Source: Lacisediminihabitans changchengi
Lineage (GTDB): Bacteria; Actinomycetota; Actinomycetes; Actinomycetales; Microbacteriaceae
DNA length: 64,000 nucleotides
Direction of reading: 5' to 3'
Assembly: GCF_016634425.1 (NCBI RefSeq)
Contig: NZ_JAEPES010000004.1
Span: forward strand, 162,925-226,924
Below the pieces are notes generated by a model, which did no database searches, was not told the origin of the DNA, and was given only the letters and a program-made list of their open reading frames with translations. Within the stretch, counting starts at the first letter, position 1. Every line of letters begins with the position of its first letter. Below are positions 9,503 to 17,988 of this stretch, piece by piece. The translations under genes and the position numbers were made by a program.

Positions 9503-9595
9503 CACTTCCGAAATGCAGGCCGAAATCGCCGCCACGCCGCATCGATAAGCCGCTCGGCGGCGTGGCGGCGCGTTTCGCCTTCATTTCGGAAAGTG
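9503..9595. repeat. long imperfect palindrome between coaA and glmM
   Basis: Arms of about 38 bases: CACTTCCGAAATG, AGGCCGAAA and CGCCGCCACGCCGC on the left pair with GCGGCGTGGCGGCG, TTTCGCCT and CATTTCGGAAAGTG on the right. They surround a loop of about 16 bases, with small bulges. It lies in the 248-bp gene-free gap between two convergent genes. It could work as a bidirectional terminator or be a miniature mobile or REP-like element. No coding sequence was seen in it. Confidence 0.8.
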
Positions 9596-9621
9596 AGCGG
9601 GACCGGGATGGCGGCCGTGCG

Positions 9622-9666
9622 GGTTTCGATACGCGTGCTCGTTCCTCGCGCGCTACTCAACCAACA
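9622..9666. repeat. dispersed intergenic repeat (GGTTTCGATACGC...CTCAACCAAC)
   Basis: It begins GGTTTCGATACGCG and ends GCTACTCAACCAAC. The same core is found at 16201-16242 and, inverted, at 16149-16189. Repeats of this type are, to my knowledge, frequent between genes of Microbacteriaceae. It abuts a 19-bp tandem duplication at the 3' end of glmM. Confidence 0.75.
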
Positions 9667-9702
9667 GATCAGACGGTGAGGCGCAGATCAGACGGTGAGG
9701 CG
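9665..9702. repeat. perfect 19-bp tandem duplication at the glmM stop
   Basis: The 19-mer CAGATCAGACGGTGAGGCG occurs twice in direct contact (9665-9683 and 9684-9702). The second copy contains the last codons and stop of glmM, so the first duplicates the gene's tail outside the reading frame. It joins the dispersed repeat at 9622-9666, suggesting that slippage or an insertion event created it. Confidence 0.9.
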
Positions 9703-11049
9703 CTCGCGCACTACCTCGGCGAGGTCCGCCGCAATCTCGTCGGCGATCGCCTGGTGCTCGGCCTCGACCATCACGCGCACGAGCGGCTCGGTTCCCGACG
9801 GCCGCAGCAGTACGCGTCCGGTCTCACCCAGGCGCTCCTCGGCAGCGATGACGGCGGTCGCGATGACCTGATCCGTCTTCAGCGCGTGGTGATCGACCCC
9901 GCGCACGTTGATCATGATCTGCGGGTAGACGGTCATCACCGATGCCAACTCGGCCAGCGACTTGCCGGTGCGTGCCATCTCCGCCACCAGCTGGAGGCCG
10001 GTGAGGATGCCGTCGCCGGTCGTCGCGTTCTCGGTCATGATCACGTGACCGGACTGCTCGCCGCCGAGGCTCAGGCCGCGGTCGTTGAGGGTCTCGAGCA
10101 CATAGCGGTCGCCGACCGCGGTCTGCAGCAGGGTGATGCCGTGTTCCGCCATCGCGATTTTGAGCCCGAGGTTGCTCATCACCGTGGCGACGAGGGTGTC
10201 ATCCTTGAGCTCGCCGCGTTCTTTCATCGCCAGCGCGAGGATCGCCATGATCTGATCGCCGTCGACGATGTTGCCGGCCGCATCGACCGCGAGGCAGCGG
10301 TCAGCATCGCCGTCGTGCGCGATGCCGACGTCGGCACCGTGAGCGAGGACTGCCCGCGCGAGGTTGTCGAGGTGGGTGGACCCGACTCCGTCATTGATGT
10401 TGTAGCCGTCAGGGTCTGCACCGATCAGGGTGACCTTCGCCCCGGCGTCCGTGAACACCTCGGGAGAAATGCCCGCGGCCGCGCCGTTGGCGCAGTCGAG
10501 CACGACATGGATGCCGTCGAGCCGGTTCTTGAGCGTCGACAACAGGTGCACGACGTAGCGGTCTTCCGCGTCGGCGAAGCGGCGGATGCGTCCGACCTCG
10601 ACGCCGGTGGGGGCGAGCTTGCGCTCGCCGAGCGCTGCTTCGATGCGGTCTTCGACCTCATCCGGAAGCTTGGTTCCGCCCACGGCGAAGAATTTGATGC
10701 CGTTGTCTGGCGCCGGGTTGTGCGACGCGGAGATCATCACGCCGAAGTCGGCGTCGAAATCGGCGACGAGGAAGGCGAGGGCGGGAGTCGGGATCACTCC
10801 GGCGTCGTAGATGTCGACCCCGGAGCTGGCGAGTCCGGCGGCGACGGCCGCGGAGATGAACTCCCCGGAGACGCGAGGGTCACGGGCGACGACGGCGATG
10901 GGGCGACGGCCGGAGGCGCGACGGCCATCGGCCATCCGCCCCTTGCCAAGAACGACGGCCGCGGCCTGAGCCAGCCCGAGGGCCAGCTCGACCGTCAGGC
11001 CGTCGTTCGCAAGGCCCCGAACTCCGTCGGTGCCGAAAAGGCGGGGCAT
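9688..11049 (-). CDS. glmM: phosphoglucosamine mutase
   Basis: A 453-residue alpha-D-phosphohexomutase converting glucosamine-6-phosphate to glucosamine-1-phosphate, the step after GlmS. It has the N-terminal signature [10 protein letters not shown], the phosphoserine loop ISASHNP with catalytic Ser109, the metal-binding DGDADR loop and a C-terminal phosphate-binding [12 protein letters not shown]. It begins 17 bases after rpsI and belongs to the conserved actinobacterial rplM-rpsI-glmM unit. Its stop codon lies within a perfect tandem duplication. Confidence 0.96.
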   Translation of the reverse strand: MPRLFGTDGVRGLANDGLTVELALGLAQAAAVVLGKGRMADGRRASGRRPIAVVARDPRVSGEFISAAVAAGLASSGVDIYDAGVIPTPALAFLVADFDADFGVMISASHNPAPDNGIKFFAVGGTKLPDEVEDRIEAALGERKLAPTGVEVGRIRRFADAEDRYVVHLLSTLKNRLDGIHVVLDCANGAAAGISPEVFTDAGAKVTLIGADPDGYNINDGVGSTHLDNLARAVLAHGADVGIAHDGDADRCLAVDAAGNIVDGDQIMAILALAMKERGELKDDTLVATVMSNLGLKIAMAEHGITLLQTAVGDRYVLETLNDRGLSLGGEQSGHVIMTENATTGDGILTGLQLVAEMARTGKSLAELASVMTVYPQIMINVRGVDHHALKTDQVIATAVIAAEERLGETGRVLLRPSGTEPLVRVMVEAEHQAIADEIAADLAEVVRERLTV

Positions 11050-11066
11050 GGCAGCTACAGCGCTGG

Positions 11067-11555
11067 TTAGCGCTTCGAGAACTGAGGCGCCTTACGGGCC
11101 TTCTTGAGTCCAGCCTTCTTACGCTCTTTGACGCGAGCGTCGCGGCTGAGGAAGCCGGCCTTCTTGAGCGAAGCGCGGTTGTTCTCTTCGTCGATGAGGT
11201 TCAGCGAGCGGGCGATGCCGAGACGCAGCGCGCCGGCCTGGCCGGAGGGGCCACCACCGGTGATGCGCGCGACGACGTCGTAGCTGCCGAGCAGGTCGAG
11301 GACCTTGAACGGGTCGTTGATCAGCTGCTGGTGCAGCTTGTTCGGGAAGTAGTCGGCGAGCTCACGGCCGTTGACCGTGAAGTTGCCGGAGCCGGGAACG
11401 ATGCGTACGCGGGCAATGGCCTGCTTGCGACGGCCGACGGCTGCGCCGGGAACGTTGAGAACGGCGCGAGGAACCTTGACGGCGGCCTCGGGTGCACTCT
11501 CGGTGGTGTAGCTCTCGACAACGCTCTCGTCGAGGGAATCTGCGATCTTCGCCAT
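11067..11555 (-). CDS. rpsI: 30S ribosomal protein S9
   Basis: A 162-residue S9. The core begins near residue 38 with [15 protein letters not shown] and ends with the hallmark basic tail [12 protein letters not shown], whose last Arg reaches the P-site tRNA in known ribosomes. About 35 acidic N-terminal residues precede the core, longer than in enteric S9 but common in actinobacteria. AAGGA precedes the ATG. It is transcribed after rplM and before glmM. Confidence 0.96.
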   Translation of the reverse strand: MAKIADSLDESVVESYTTESAPEAAVKVPRAVLNVPGAAVGRRKQAIARVRIVPGSGNFTVNGRELADYFPNKLHQQLINDPFKVLDLLGSYDVVARITGGGPSGQAGALRLGIARSLNLIDEENNRASLKKAGFLSRDARVKERKKAGLKKARKAPQFSKR

Positions 11556-11587
11556 GATGTGAAGTCCTTATGTATCTCTGGTCGGCG

Positions 11588-12034
11588 CTACTGCGCGACC
11601 TGGCCGAAAGTGTAGGTCTTGGGCTGCTGGGCAGCGTGGGGGTGCTCGGCGCCCGCGTAGACCTTCAGCTTCGTGAGCTGTGCGCGTCCGATCGAGTTCT
11701 TGGGGAGCATGCCACGGATGGCCTTCTCGACGGCGCGCGTCGGGTGCTTCTCCAGCATCTCGGAGTAGGTGGTCGCCGTCAGGCCGCCCGGGTAACCCGA
11801 GTGGCGGTAGGCCTTCTTCTGCGCGAGCTTGGAGCCGGTGAGGGCCACCTTCTCGGCGTTGATGATGATGACGAAGTCGCCCATGTCCATGTGGGGGGCG
11901 AAGGTGGCCTTGTGCTTTCCGCGCAGCAGAACAGCTGCGTGGGTGGCGAGTCGGCCGAGGACGACGTCAGTCGCGTCGATGATCAGCCATTCGCGCTGAA
12001 CATCGTCGGGCTTGGGAGAAAAGGTGCGCGTCAC
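11588..12034 (-). CDS. rplM: 50S ribosomal protein L13
   Basis: A 148-residue L13 with the family signature [20 protein letters not shown] and HSGYPGGL. The start is the GTG giving [16 protein letters not shown], which matches family N-termini. The open frame continues upstream to an ATG at 12136, but those residues have no family similarity. The Shine-Dalgarno is weak (AAGAAAG). It is the first gene of rplM-rpsI-glmM, with a candidate promoter about 130 bases upstream. Confidence 0.95.
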   Translation of the reverse strand: MTRTFSPKPDDVQREWLIIDATDVVLGRLATHAAVLLRGKHKATFAPHMDMGDFVIIINAEKVALTGSKLAQKKAYRHSGYPGGLTATTYSEMLEKHPTRAVEKAIRGMLPKNSIGRAQLTKLKVYAGAEHPHAAQQPKTYTFGQVAQ

Positions 12035-12162
12035 AGTAGTGCTGCTTTCTTCAGTCGAAATGAGGCGTTCGTGAATCCCACTCCGATGGGCATTTCGATC
12101 ACGATGTGAGGGGAATGCTGCCGGTGGAGGGCTCAACTTCGGGTGCAGCGCAAAGCGGCGCT

Positions 12163-12175
12163 GGCACCAAGGGTC
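12163..12175 (-). promoter_or_regulatory. candidate rplM promoter element
   Basis: The minus strand reads GACCCTTGGTGCC about 130 bases before the rplM start. Eleven of its first twelve bases are also found at the -35 side of the infA promoter (20738-20750: GACCCTTGGTGTC). Here the hexamer before it is TAGACC, not TTGACC, and no clear -10 follows, so the promoter call is tentative. Confidence 0.45.
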
Positions 12176-12202
12176 TACAGTAGTCGATTCCGGGCCCGAG
12201 GG

Positions 12203-13096
12203 TCAAACGGATGCGCGCCTGGCACGAGTCTGCTCCGCACGCAGGGCGAGCCCGGCATCCTCGGGGTACCCGACCTGCATCAGGGTGAGGCCGCGGGCCG
12301 GCGCCACCCGGAAGTCGCTGGTGCGCTCCAGCCGGTCCCGCAGCACGACGAGTTGCGACGGGTCGAGCTTGCCCTCCCCCACCGAGATGCTCGCGCCGAC
12401 GAGAGCGCGCACCATGCTGTGGCAGAAGGCATCGGCCTTGACACTCGCGAGCAAGACTCCGTCGGGCAGACGACTCCAGCGGAAGTCCTGCAGGGTGCGG
12501 ATGGTCGTCGCTCCCTCGCGCGGCTTGCAGAACGTGCCGAAGTCGTGGAGACCGACGAGAGTGGATGCCGCGGCATCCATCGCGTCCACCCCGAGCGTTG
12601 CCGGGTACCAGACCGTGCGATTACGGGCGAGCGGATCGCGCAGGCCGAGATTGTCGGCGACGCGGTACTCGTACCGACGCCAGATCGCGGAGAACCGGGC
12701 GTCGAAGCCGCTCGGCGCGACGGATGCGCGGGAGACGTAGACATCCGTCTCCAGTCCGGCGATGCCGTTGAGGCGACGACGCAGCGTGCTGGCTGCATCC
12801 GTGGCGGGCGGCAGCTTGCCGCGGCGACGCTGCAACACGGCGATCTGACGGTCGGTGAGGTCGACGTGAGCCACCTGGCCGAGCGCGTGCACGCCGGCAT
12901 CCGTTCTCCCGGCGACGGTGAGCGCGGGAGGCGGACCGACTCGGCCGAAGACGGTCTTCAGTGCTTCTTCGAGGTCGCCCTGCACGGTGCGGAGGTCGGG
13001 CTGACGGGTCCAGCCGCTGAACGCGGTGCCGTCGTACGCGATGTCGAGGCGAAAACGGGTGGTCGGTTCGTCGACCGCATCTTCCCCCGTGCTCAT
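12203..13096 (-). CDS. truA: tRNA pseudouridine(38-40) synthase TruA
   Basis: A 297-residue enzyme isomerising uridines 38-40 in the anticodon arm. It has the family N-terminus IAYDGTAFSGWTRQP and the catalytic motif AGRTDAGVHA with Asp66. The C-terminal FCHSMVRALVGA block near 226-237 matches the family FLxxMVR motif. It lies between rplM and the ribosomal superoperon in many actinobacteria; here it is divergent from an acyltransferase with a 91-bp gap. Confidence 0.95.
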   Translation of the reverse strand: MSTGEDAVDEPTTRFRLDIAYDGTAFSGWTRQPDLRTVQGDLEEALKTVFGRVGPPPALTVAGRTDAGVHALGQVAHVDLTDRQIAVLQRRRGKLPPATDAASTLRRRLNGIAGLETDVYVSRASVAPSGFDARFSAIWRRYEYRVADNLGLRDPLARNRTVWYPATLGVDAMDAAASTLVGLHDFGTFCKPREGATTIRTLQDFRWSRLPDGVLLASVKADAFCHSMVRALVGASISVGEGKLDPSQLVVLRDRLERTSDFRVAPARGLTLMQVGYPEDAGLALRAEQTRARRASV

Positions 13097-13187
13097 TCCA
13101 TCGATTCTAGGCTGGCCGGTTTCACCCGGCCCGTTTCACCGTGCGCTTTTGACCTTGCCGCCACGACGGGGGAAGCTTGATCACTCC

Positions 13188-15080
13188 ATGTCTTCCCCCT
13201 CCCCCCGCTCCGCGCACCTCCCCGGCCTCGACGGACTCCGGGCGATCGCCGTGCTCGCGGTGCTCGTCTATCACCTGAGCCCCGGCGCGCTCACCGGCGG
13301 ATTTCTCGGCGTCGACATCTTCTTCGTGATCAGCGGATTCCTCATCACCGGGCTGGTGCTTCGAGAGCGCGAGACCACGGGTCGCCTGCGCCTCCGGGCG
13401 TTCTGGTTGCGTCGCGCCCGGCGCTTGCTCCCCGCCCTCGGCGCGCTGCTGCTGGTCTGCTCCGCGGTGGCCTGGCTGATCGGCGGGGACGTGCTGCTGC
13501 ATCTCGGTCGGCAGCTGCTCGGGGCGGTGACCTTCAGCAGCAACTGGGTGGCGGTGGCGAACGACCAGAGCTACTTCGACGAGACCGCGCCCGAGCTGTT
13601 CCGCAATCTCTGGTCGCTCGCGGTGGAGGAACAGTTCTACCTGGTCTGGCCGCTGCTCGTGCTGCCGCTCGCCCTCATCCGTTCCCGCCGGGTGCGCGTG
13701 GCGATCGTGGCGATCATCGCCGCCGGTTCCGCCGTAGCCATGGCCGTACTGTTCCCTCCGGCTGGGGACGCGACGCGCGTCTATTACGGCACCGACACGC
13801 ACAGCTTCGGGCTGGCGATCGGCGCGGTCCTCGCCATCCTCACCTCCCGCTGGACCGTCTCTCGACTGGTCGCCGCCCGCTGGTTCCGGGTGCTCGCCCC
13901 CATCCTCGGGGCGCTGTCGCTCGCCGCGCTGGTCGTCGTCGCGTCGGTTTTCACGACGGATGCCCCGCTCGTCTACCGCGGCGGATTGGTCGCCGTCGCG
14001 CTGCTGACCGCCATCGTCATCTGGGGGTCGATCACGCCAGGGTCACCGCTCGGACGGGCACTCGACCTGGCCCCGCTGCGCTGGGTCGGCACCCGCTCTT
14101 ACGGAATCTACCTGTGGCACTGGCCCGTCTTCGTGTTGCTGGTCGCCGCCTTCCCGTCGTGGGAACGCACCGGCGGCAGCGGCTGGCTGCTCGGCGGAGT
14201 GGCTGCCGCGATCACCGTCACGGCGGCGGCCCTCTCGTACCGATTCCTCGAGCAGCCGATACGTCGTGACGGGTTCCGCGCGGTCGCCGGGCGCTGGTTC
14301 GGCGGTTGGCGTGGCATCCGAGGTGTCGGCACCGCGGCCACCGTGCTGGTCGTCGGCGCGCTCGTTGCAACGACGACCGTCGCCGTGCTGGCAGAACCGG
14401 ATCAGGGGGACGCGCAGGCGCTCATCGAGCGCGGCAAGGCGGCGATCGCCTCGGCCACCGCCGCCCCAACGCCGACGCCAACGCCCTCTGCCGCGCCGGG
14501 AACCCCCACCCCCGGGCCGACGGAGTTGCCCCCACCTCCCGCTGGCGCGGACATTACGGCGATCGGCGACTCCGTCATGCTGGCCTCCGCGCCCGAATTG
14601 CAGGCCGCCTTTCCCGGAATCGCGATCGACGCGGTCGTCTCGCGTCAGGCATCCGCCGCTCCCGCGATCGTGCAGGGCATGGTGGATGCCGGAATCCTTC
14701 GCAGCACCCTGATCCTCGGCCTCGGCACCAACGGCCCGGTCGACGAGTCGGTGCTCGAGCGCATCCACCACATCGTCGGTGGCGGGCATCGCATCGTCGT
14801 GGTCGACGTGCAGGCTCCGCGCGGCTGGGTGCCCGGGGTTAACACCGAGCTCGGCCACTTCGCCGACGAGCATCGCAACGTGGAGCTCGCCCACTGGCAG
14901 GAGGCGATCGCGGGCCAGCTGAATCTGCTGGCGCGGGACCAGATCCATCCCGGCTCCCGCGGTGGCCAGGTCTACGTGGACTGCGTGAAGGCCGCACTGC
15001 AGCGGCTCGACGACCTGCCTCCGCTGCAGGGCGCGCAAGAGTTCTGGCTTCCCCAGGTGCCCCCGCTGCTGAGGCGCTGA
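13188..15080 (+). CDS. OafA/YrhL-type acyltransferase with C-terminal SGNH domain
   Basis: A 630-residue integral membrane acyltransferase 3. About ten membrane helices fill residues 15-410. The N-terminal active-site region LDGLRAIAVLAVLVYH includes His29, and FFVISGFLITG follows. A low-complexity Pro/Thr linker (about 425-450) leads to an extracytoplasmic SGNH hydrolase-like domain with AIGDSVM (about 458), GLGTNG and DQIHPG (about 585). Such fused proteins acetylate cell-surface glycans or peptidoglycan. The exact substrate cannot be told. The start follows the first Met after the truA antisense. Confidence 0.88.
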   Translation: MSSPSPRSAHLPGLDGLRAIAVLAVLVYHLSPGALTGGFLGVDIFFVISGFLITGLVLRERETTGRLRLRAFWLRRARRLLPALGALLLVCSAVAWLIGGDVLLHLGRQLLGAVTFSSNWVAVANDQSYFDETAPELFRNLWSLAVEEQFYLVWPLLVLPLALIRSRRVRVAIVAIIAAGSAVAMAVLFPPAGDATRVYYGTDTHSFGLAIGAVLAILTSRWTVSRLVAARWFRVLAPILGALSLAALVVVASVFTTDAPLVYRGGLVAVALLTAIVIWGSITPGSPLGRALDLAPLRWVGTRSYGIYLWHWPVFVLLVAAFPSWERTGGSGWLLGGVAAAITVTAAALSYRFLEQPIRRDGFRAVAGRWFGGWRGIRGVGTAATVLVVGALVATTTVAVLAEPDQGDAQALIERGKAAIASATAAPTPTPTPSAAPGTPTPGPTELPPPPAGADITAIGDSVMLASAPELQAAFPGIAIDAVVSRQASAAPAIVQGMVDAGILRSTLILGLGTNGPVDESVLERIHHIVGGGHRIVVVDVQAPRGWVPGVNTELGHFADEHRNVELAHWQEAIAGQLNLLARDQIHPGSRGGQVYVDCVKAALQRLDDLPPLQGAQEFWLPQVPPLLRR

Positions 15081-15117
15081 CCTATCGCCGATCGCGCGGG
15101 CGGAGCATGATCGGGGC

Positions 15118-16158
15118 ATGGACATCGATCCGATCGAGCCGATGCTCGCCAAAGCACTGACCATCGTGCCCGAGCCAGACAGCGTCGCCGGCGGCCTCGG
15201 CTACGAGCCGAAGTGGGACGGCTTTCGCGCCATCGTGTACTGGGATGGCGAAAGTGTGGAGATCGGCAGTCGCGGGGCGAAGAGCCTGACCCGCTACTTT
15301 CCCGAACTCGTGGCCGAGTGTGCGCGGCAGTTGCCACAGCCCTGCGTGCTCGACGGGGAGATCGTCGTGCGAAGCGCAATCGGAGGCGGCGAACACCTCG
15401 ACTGGGAGGCGCTGTCGCAGCGCATCCATCCGGCCGCGAGCCGCGTCGCGTCGCTGTCTGTCGAGACGCCAGCCTCTTTCGTCGCGTTCGACCTCCTCGG
15501 CCTTGGCTCGGAGTCCCTCCTCGATGCGCCGTTCGCCGACCGTCGCGCCGCACTCGAGACGCTGTTCGCCGACCTGAGCGCGCCGCTGCACCTCACCCGT
15601 CAGACGCGGGATGTCGCGCTCGCCCGCCGCTGGCTGGTCGAGTTCGAGGGAGCGGGACTCGACGGCGTCGTGAGCAAGCCGCTCGCCGCGGGCTATGCCC
15701 CGGGTAAGCGGCTGATGCTCAAGACCAAACACGTGCGAACAGCGGATGTCGTGCTCACCGGCTACCGCGTGCACAAGAGCGGGAGCGGGGTCGGGTCGCT
15801 ACTGCTCAGCCTCTACGACGCGCGAGGAGAACTACGCGGAGTGGGCGGAGCGTCGGCCTTCACCGACGTGCGACGGCGCGAACTCATCGACGAGCTCGCG
15901 CCACTGGTGGCCGACGACCCGCACGGCGAGGGCGAGCGCAGCCGCTTCTCGGGCAGTCGCGACATGTCCTTCGTTCGCCTCCGCCCAGAACGGGTGCTCG
16001 AGGTGAAGTACGACCAGATGGAGGGCGAACGCTTTCGGCATACCGTGCAGTTTCTGCGCTGGCGTCCGGATCGGGATGCTCGGTCCTGTACGTTCGAGCA
16101 ACTCGAGGTTCCGGCGGGCTACGACCTCGCCGAGGTGCTCTCAACGCCGGTCGAGTAG
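15118..16158 (+). CDS. ATP-dependent DNA ligase (LigC/LigD ligase-domain type)
   Basis: A 346-residue nucleotidyltransferase-type ligase. Motif I is EPKWDGFRA with the adenylated Lys32; DGEIVV (motif III region), EGAGLDGVVSK (motif IV) and LKTKHVRTADVV (motif V) follow, then an OB-fold domain. It is a stand-alone ligase without LigD nuclease or polymerase parts. A LigD-type polymerase is encoded convergently 95 bp away, suggesting a split NHEJ-like module. No ku gene is in the window. Its last codons and stop (GTC GAG TAG) lie inside an intergenic repeat. Confidence 0.88.
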   Translation: MDIDPIEPMLAKALTIVPEPDSVAGGLGYEPKWDGFRAIVYWDGESVEIGSRGAKSLTRYFPELVAECARQLPQPCVLDGEIVVRSAIGGGEHLDWEALSQRIHPAASRVASLSVETPASFVAFDLLGLGSESLLDAPFADRRAALETLFADLSAPLHLTRQTRDVALARRWLVEFEGAGLDGVVSKPLAAGYAPGKRLMLKTKHVRTADVVLTGYRVHKSGSGVGSLLLSLYDARGELRGVGGASAFTDVRRRELIDELAPLVADDPHGEGERSRFSGSRDMSFVRLRPERVLEVKYDQMEGERFRHTVQFLRWRPDRDARSCTFEQLEVPAGYDLAEVLSTPVE

Positions 16159-16189
16159 GGCCCGACTAACGAGGACGCGTATCGAGACC
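16149..16189. repeat. dispersed intergenic repeat, inverted copy
   Basis: It runs from GGTCGAGTAG to CGCGTATCGAGACC, the reverse complement of the core at 9622-9666. It overlaps the end of the ligase gene and supplies its stop codon. With the copy at 16201-16242 it forms a head-to-head pair (CGTATCGAGACC facing GGTTTCGATGCG). Confidence 0.75.
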
Positions 16190-16200
16190 CACCACGCGAA

Positions 16201-16242
16201 GGTTTCGATGCGCGAGCGCCCCAGAGGGCGCACTCAATCAAC
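16201..16242. repeat. dispersed intergenic repeat, direct copy
   Basis: It starts GGTTTCGATGCGCG and ends CACTCAATCAAC, matching the ends of 9622-9666 with a changed centre (a GCGCCC/GGGCGC stem). It lies between the convergent ligase and polymerase genes and could form a terminator-like stem for both. Confidence 0.7.
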
Positions 16243-16253
16243 GGAGCGGGCGG

Positions 16254-17273
16254 TTACTGCTTCTTCGCTCGGCTCGGCTGCACCCGCGGGGGCTCACCCG
16301 GCATCTTCGGATAGTCGGGCGGGAAGGGCAGCTCGCCTAGGCCGTTCGACACGTCACGCTCCCACCACTCGAGCAGGGTGGTCATGCTGCCGCGGTGCTC
16401 TGCCATACCGTGCCAGGGGTCGCCGACGGTGGCGAGGCGCTGAGGAACAGTGAGGATCGTGAAGTCGGTCGGGGCGACATCCGCAAGCTCGCCCCAGCTC
16501 ACCGGCGTTGAGACGGTCGCGGTCGCAAGCGCGCGCGGGCTATACGCCCCCGCCATGGTGCGATCGCGCGCCGCCTGGTTGAAATCGACGAAGATTCGCT
16601 CGCCGCGTTGCTCCTTCCACCAGGCGGTGGTAACCCGCTCCGGCATCCGTCGTTCCAACTCGCGCGCGGCGGCGATCACCCCGTGGCGCACGTCGAGAAA
16701 CTCGTGCTCGGCGGCAATCGGGGCGAAAACATGGATGCCGCGGTTGCCCGAGGTCTTCACGAACGCGGTGAGCCCTGCTTCGGTCAGCACCTCGCGCAGG
16801 GCGAAAGCGGCGGTGACGGCATCGTCGAAGTCGGTGCCCGGCTGCGGGTCGAGGTCGATCCGCACCTGGTCGGGGTTGTCGGTGTTGCTTGTAAGCGACG
16901 GCCAGGGGTGGAACACGACGGTGTTCATCTGCGCCATCCAGACCGCGGCCGCCGGCTCGTCGATCACGAGCTGCGGATGCGTGCGACCGCTCGGAAAGGT
17001 CACGTCGACGGTGCGGATGAAATCCGGCACACCCCGCGGCGGATTCTTGGAAAAGAACTGCTCACCGTCGATGGTGTCGGAGAACCGTTGAAGAGACACG
17101 GGACGATCGCCTATCGCCTCGACGAAAGCGGAGCCGACCGCGACGAGGTACTTCACGAGGTCGAGTTTGGTGATGCCGACCTCGGGCCAGATCACCCGGG
17201 ACGGACTAGAGACGCGCATCTCGCGCAGGCCGTCGGGACCGGGGACTTCGAGCGTCGTCGCTTCACTGGCCAT
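16254..17273 (-). CDS. LigD-type non-homologous end-joining polymerase domain protein
   Basis: A 339-residue archaeo-eukaryotic primase-like polymerase (LigD-Pol). It has the blocks QRF near 62, DGEQFFSKNPP (69-79), and the metal-binding RIDLDPQ with Asp140 and Asp142; the third acidic element lies further on (FVDFNQ near 268). LigD-Pol fills gaps with ribonucleotides during end joining in characterised species. The start MASEATTLE is taken because upstream residues have no family likeness. It is convergent with the stand-alone ligase and divergent in function from the neighbouring ribosomal genes. Confidence 0.87.
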   Translation of the reverse strand: MASEATTLEVPGPDGLREMRVSSPSRVIWPEVGITKLDLVKYLVAVGSAFVEAIGDRPVSLQRFSDTIDGEQFFSKNPPRGVPDFIRTVDVTFPSGRTHPQLVIDEPAAAVWMAQMNTVVFHPWPSLTSNTDNPDQVRIDLDPQPGTDFDDAVTAAFALREVLTEAGLTAFVKTSGNRGIHVFAPIAAEHEFLDVRHGVIAAARELERRMPERVTTAWWKEQRGERIFVDFNQAARDRTMAGAYSPRALATATVSTPVSWGELADVAPTDFTILTVPQRLATVGDPWHGMAEHRGSMTTLLEWWERDVSNGLGELPFPPDYPKMPGEPPRVQPSRAKKQ

Positions 17274-17314
17274 GCGACGAAATGTACGCCGAATACGAAC
17301 CGGCCGGTGAAACA

Positions 17315-17346
17315 CGAATGGCCCCGTCTGTCGACGGGGCCATTCG
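17315..17346 (-). terminator. terminator of the rpoA-rplQ operon
   Basis: A perfect 14-bp stem, CGAATGGCCCCGTC with GACGGGGCCATTCG, with a four-base loop. It sits 18 bases after the rplQ stop and is followed on the minus strand by GTGTTTCACC. It closes the alpha-operon transcript before the LigD-type gene. Confidence 0.9.
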
Positions 17347-17364
17347 AGAGTTACAGCGGAACGA

Positions 17365-17946
17365 CTACTTGACGTCCTCGGGAGCGTCCTGCGCGGGTCC
17401 ACCCTCGGCGACGACCTCGGCGGTCTCCTCCGAAACGGCGTCCTTCTGCTCCTGGGTCTCCTCAGAGACAGCCTCGTCGGCGGTCTCCTCGGCCGGGGTC
17501 TCGTCCACAACGTCCTCGGCGGGAGTCTCGTCGACCGGGGCAGCCTTCGGCGCCTTGGTCGAGGTCTTCGCCTTGGGCTTCGCGTTCACGGGCTCGAGCA
17601 CGAGCTCGATCTGCACCATGGACGCGTTGTCGCCCTTGCGGAAGCCGAGCTTGGTGATGCGGGTGTAGCCGCCGTCACGGTGCTCGACGAGCGGCGCGAT
17701 CTCGGTGAAGAGCTCGTGGATGACGCTCTTGTCGCCGATGATCGCGAGCGCACGACGACGGTTGTGCAGGTCGCCCTTCTTCGCGAAGGTGATGAGCCGC
17801 TCGGCGACCGGACGCAGGCGCTTGGCCTTGGTCTCGGTCGTCTTGATGCTCTTGTGGGTGAAGAGGGCGGCCGCGAGGTTCGCGAGCATGAGACGCTCGT
17901 GCGCGGGTCCTCCACCGAGGCGGGGTCCCTTGGTAGGTGTAGGCAT
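17365..17946 (-). CDS. rplQ: 50S ribosomal protein L17 with long acidic tail
   Basis: A 193-residue L17. The core (1 to about 120) starts [25 protein letters not shown] and contains [23 protein letters not shown]. The remaining 70 or so residues are an Ala/Glu/Val-rich low-complexity tail (repeated PAEE, DETPAE, SEET). E. coli L17 is 127 residues, so this tail is a marked extension, of a kind seen in actinobacteria. It follows rpoA by 42 bases and is the last gene before a strong terminator. Confidence 0.95.
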   Translation of the reverse strand: MPTPTKGPRLGGGPAHERLMLANLAAALFTHKSIKTTETKAKRLRPVAERLITFAKKGDLHNRRRALAIIGDKSVIHELFTEIAPLVEHRDGGYTRITKLGFRKGDNASMVQIELVLEPVNAKPKAKTSTKAPKAAPVDETPAEDVVDETPAEETADEAVSEETQEQKDAVSEETAEVVAEGGPAQDAPEDVK

Positions 17947-17988
17947 GTCTAGTTCTCCAGTATCAAAACGTATCTAGGCCGGAAAGGA

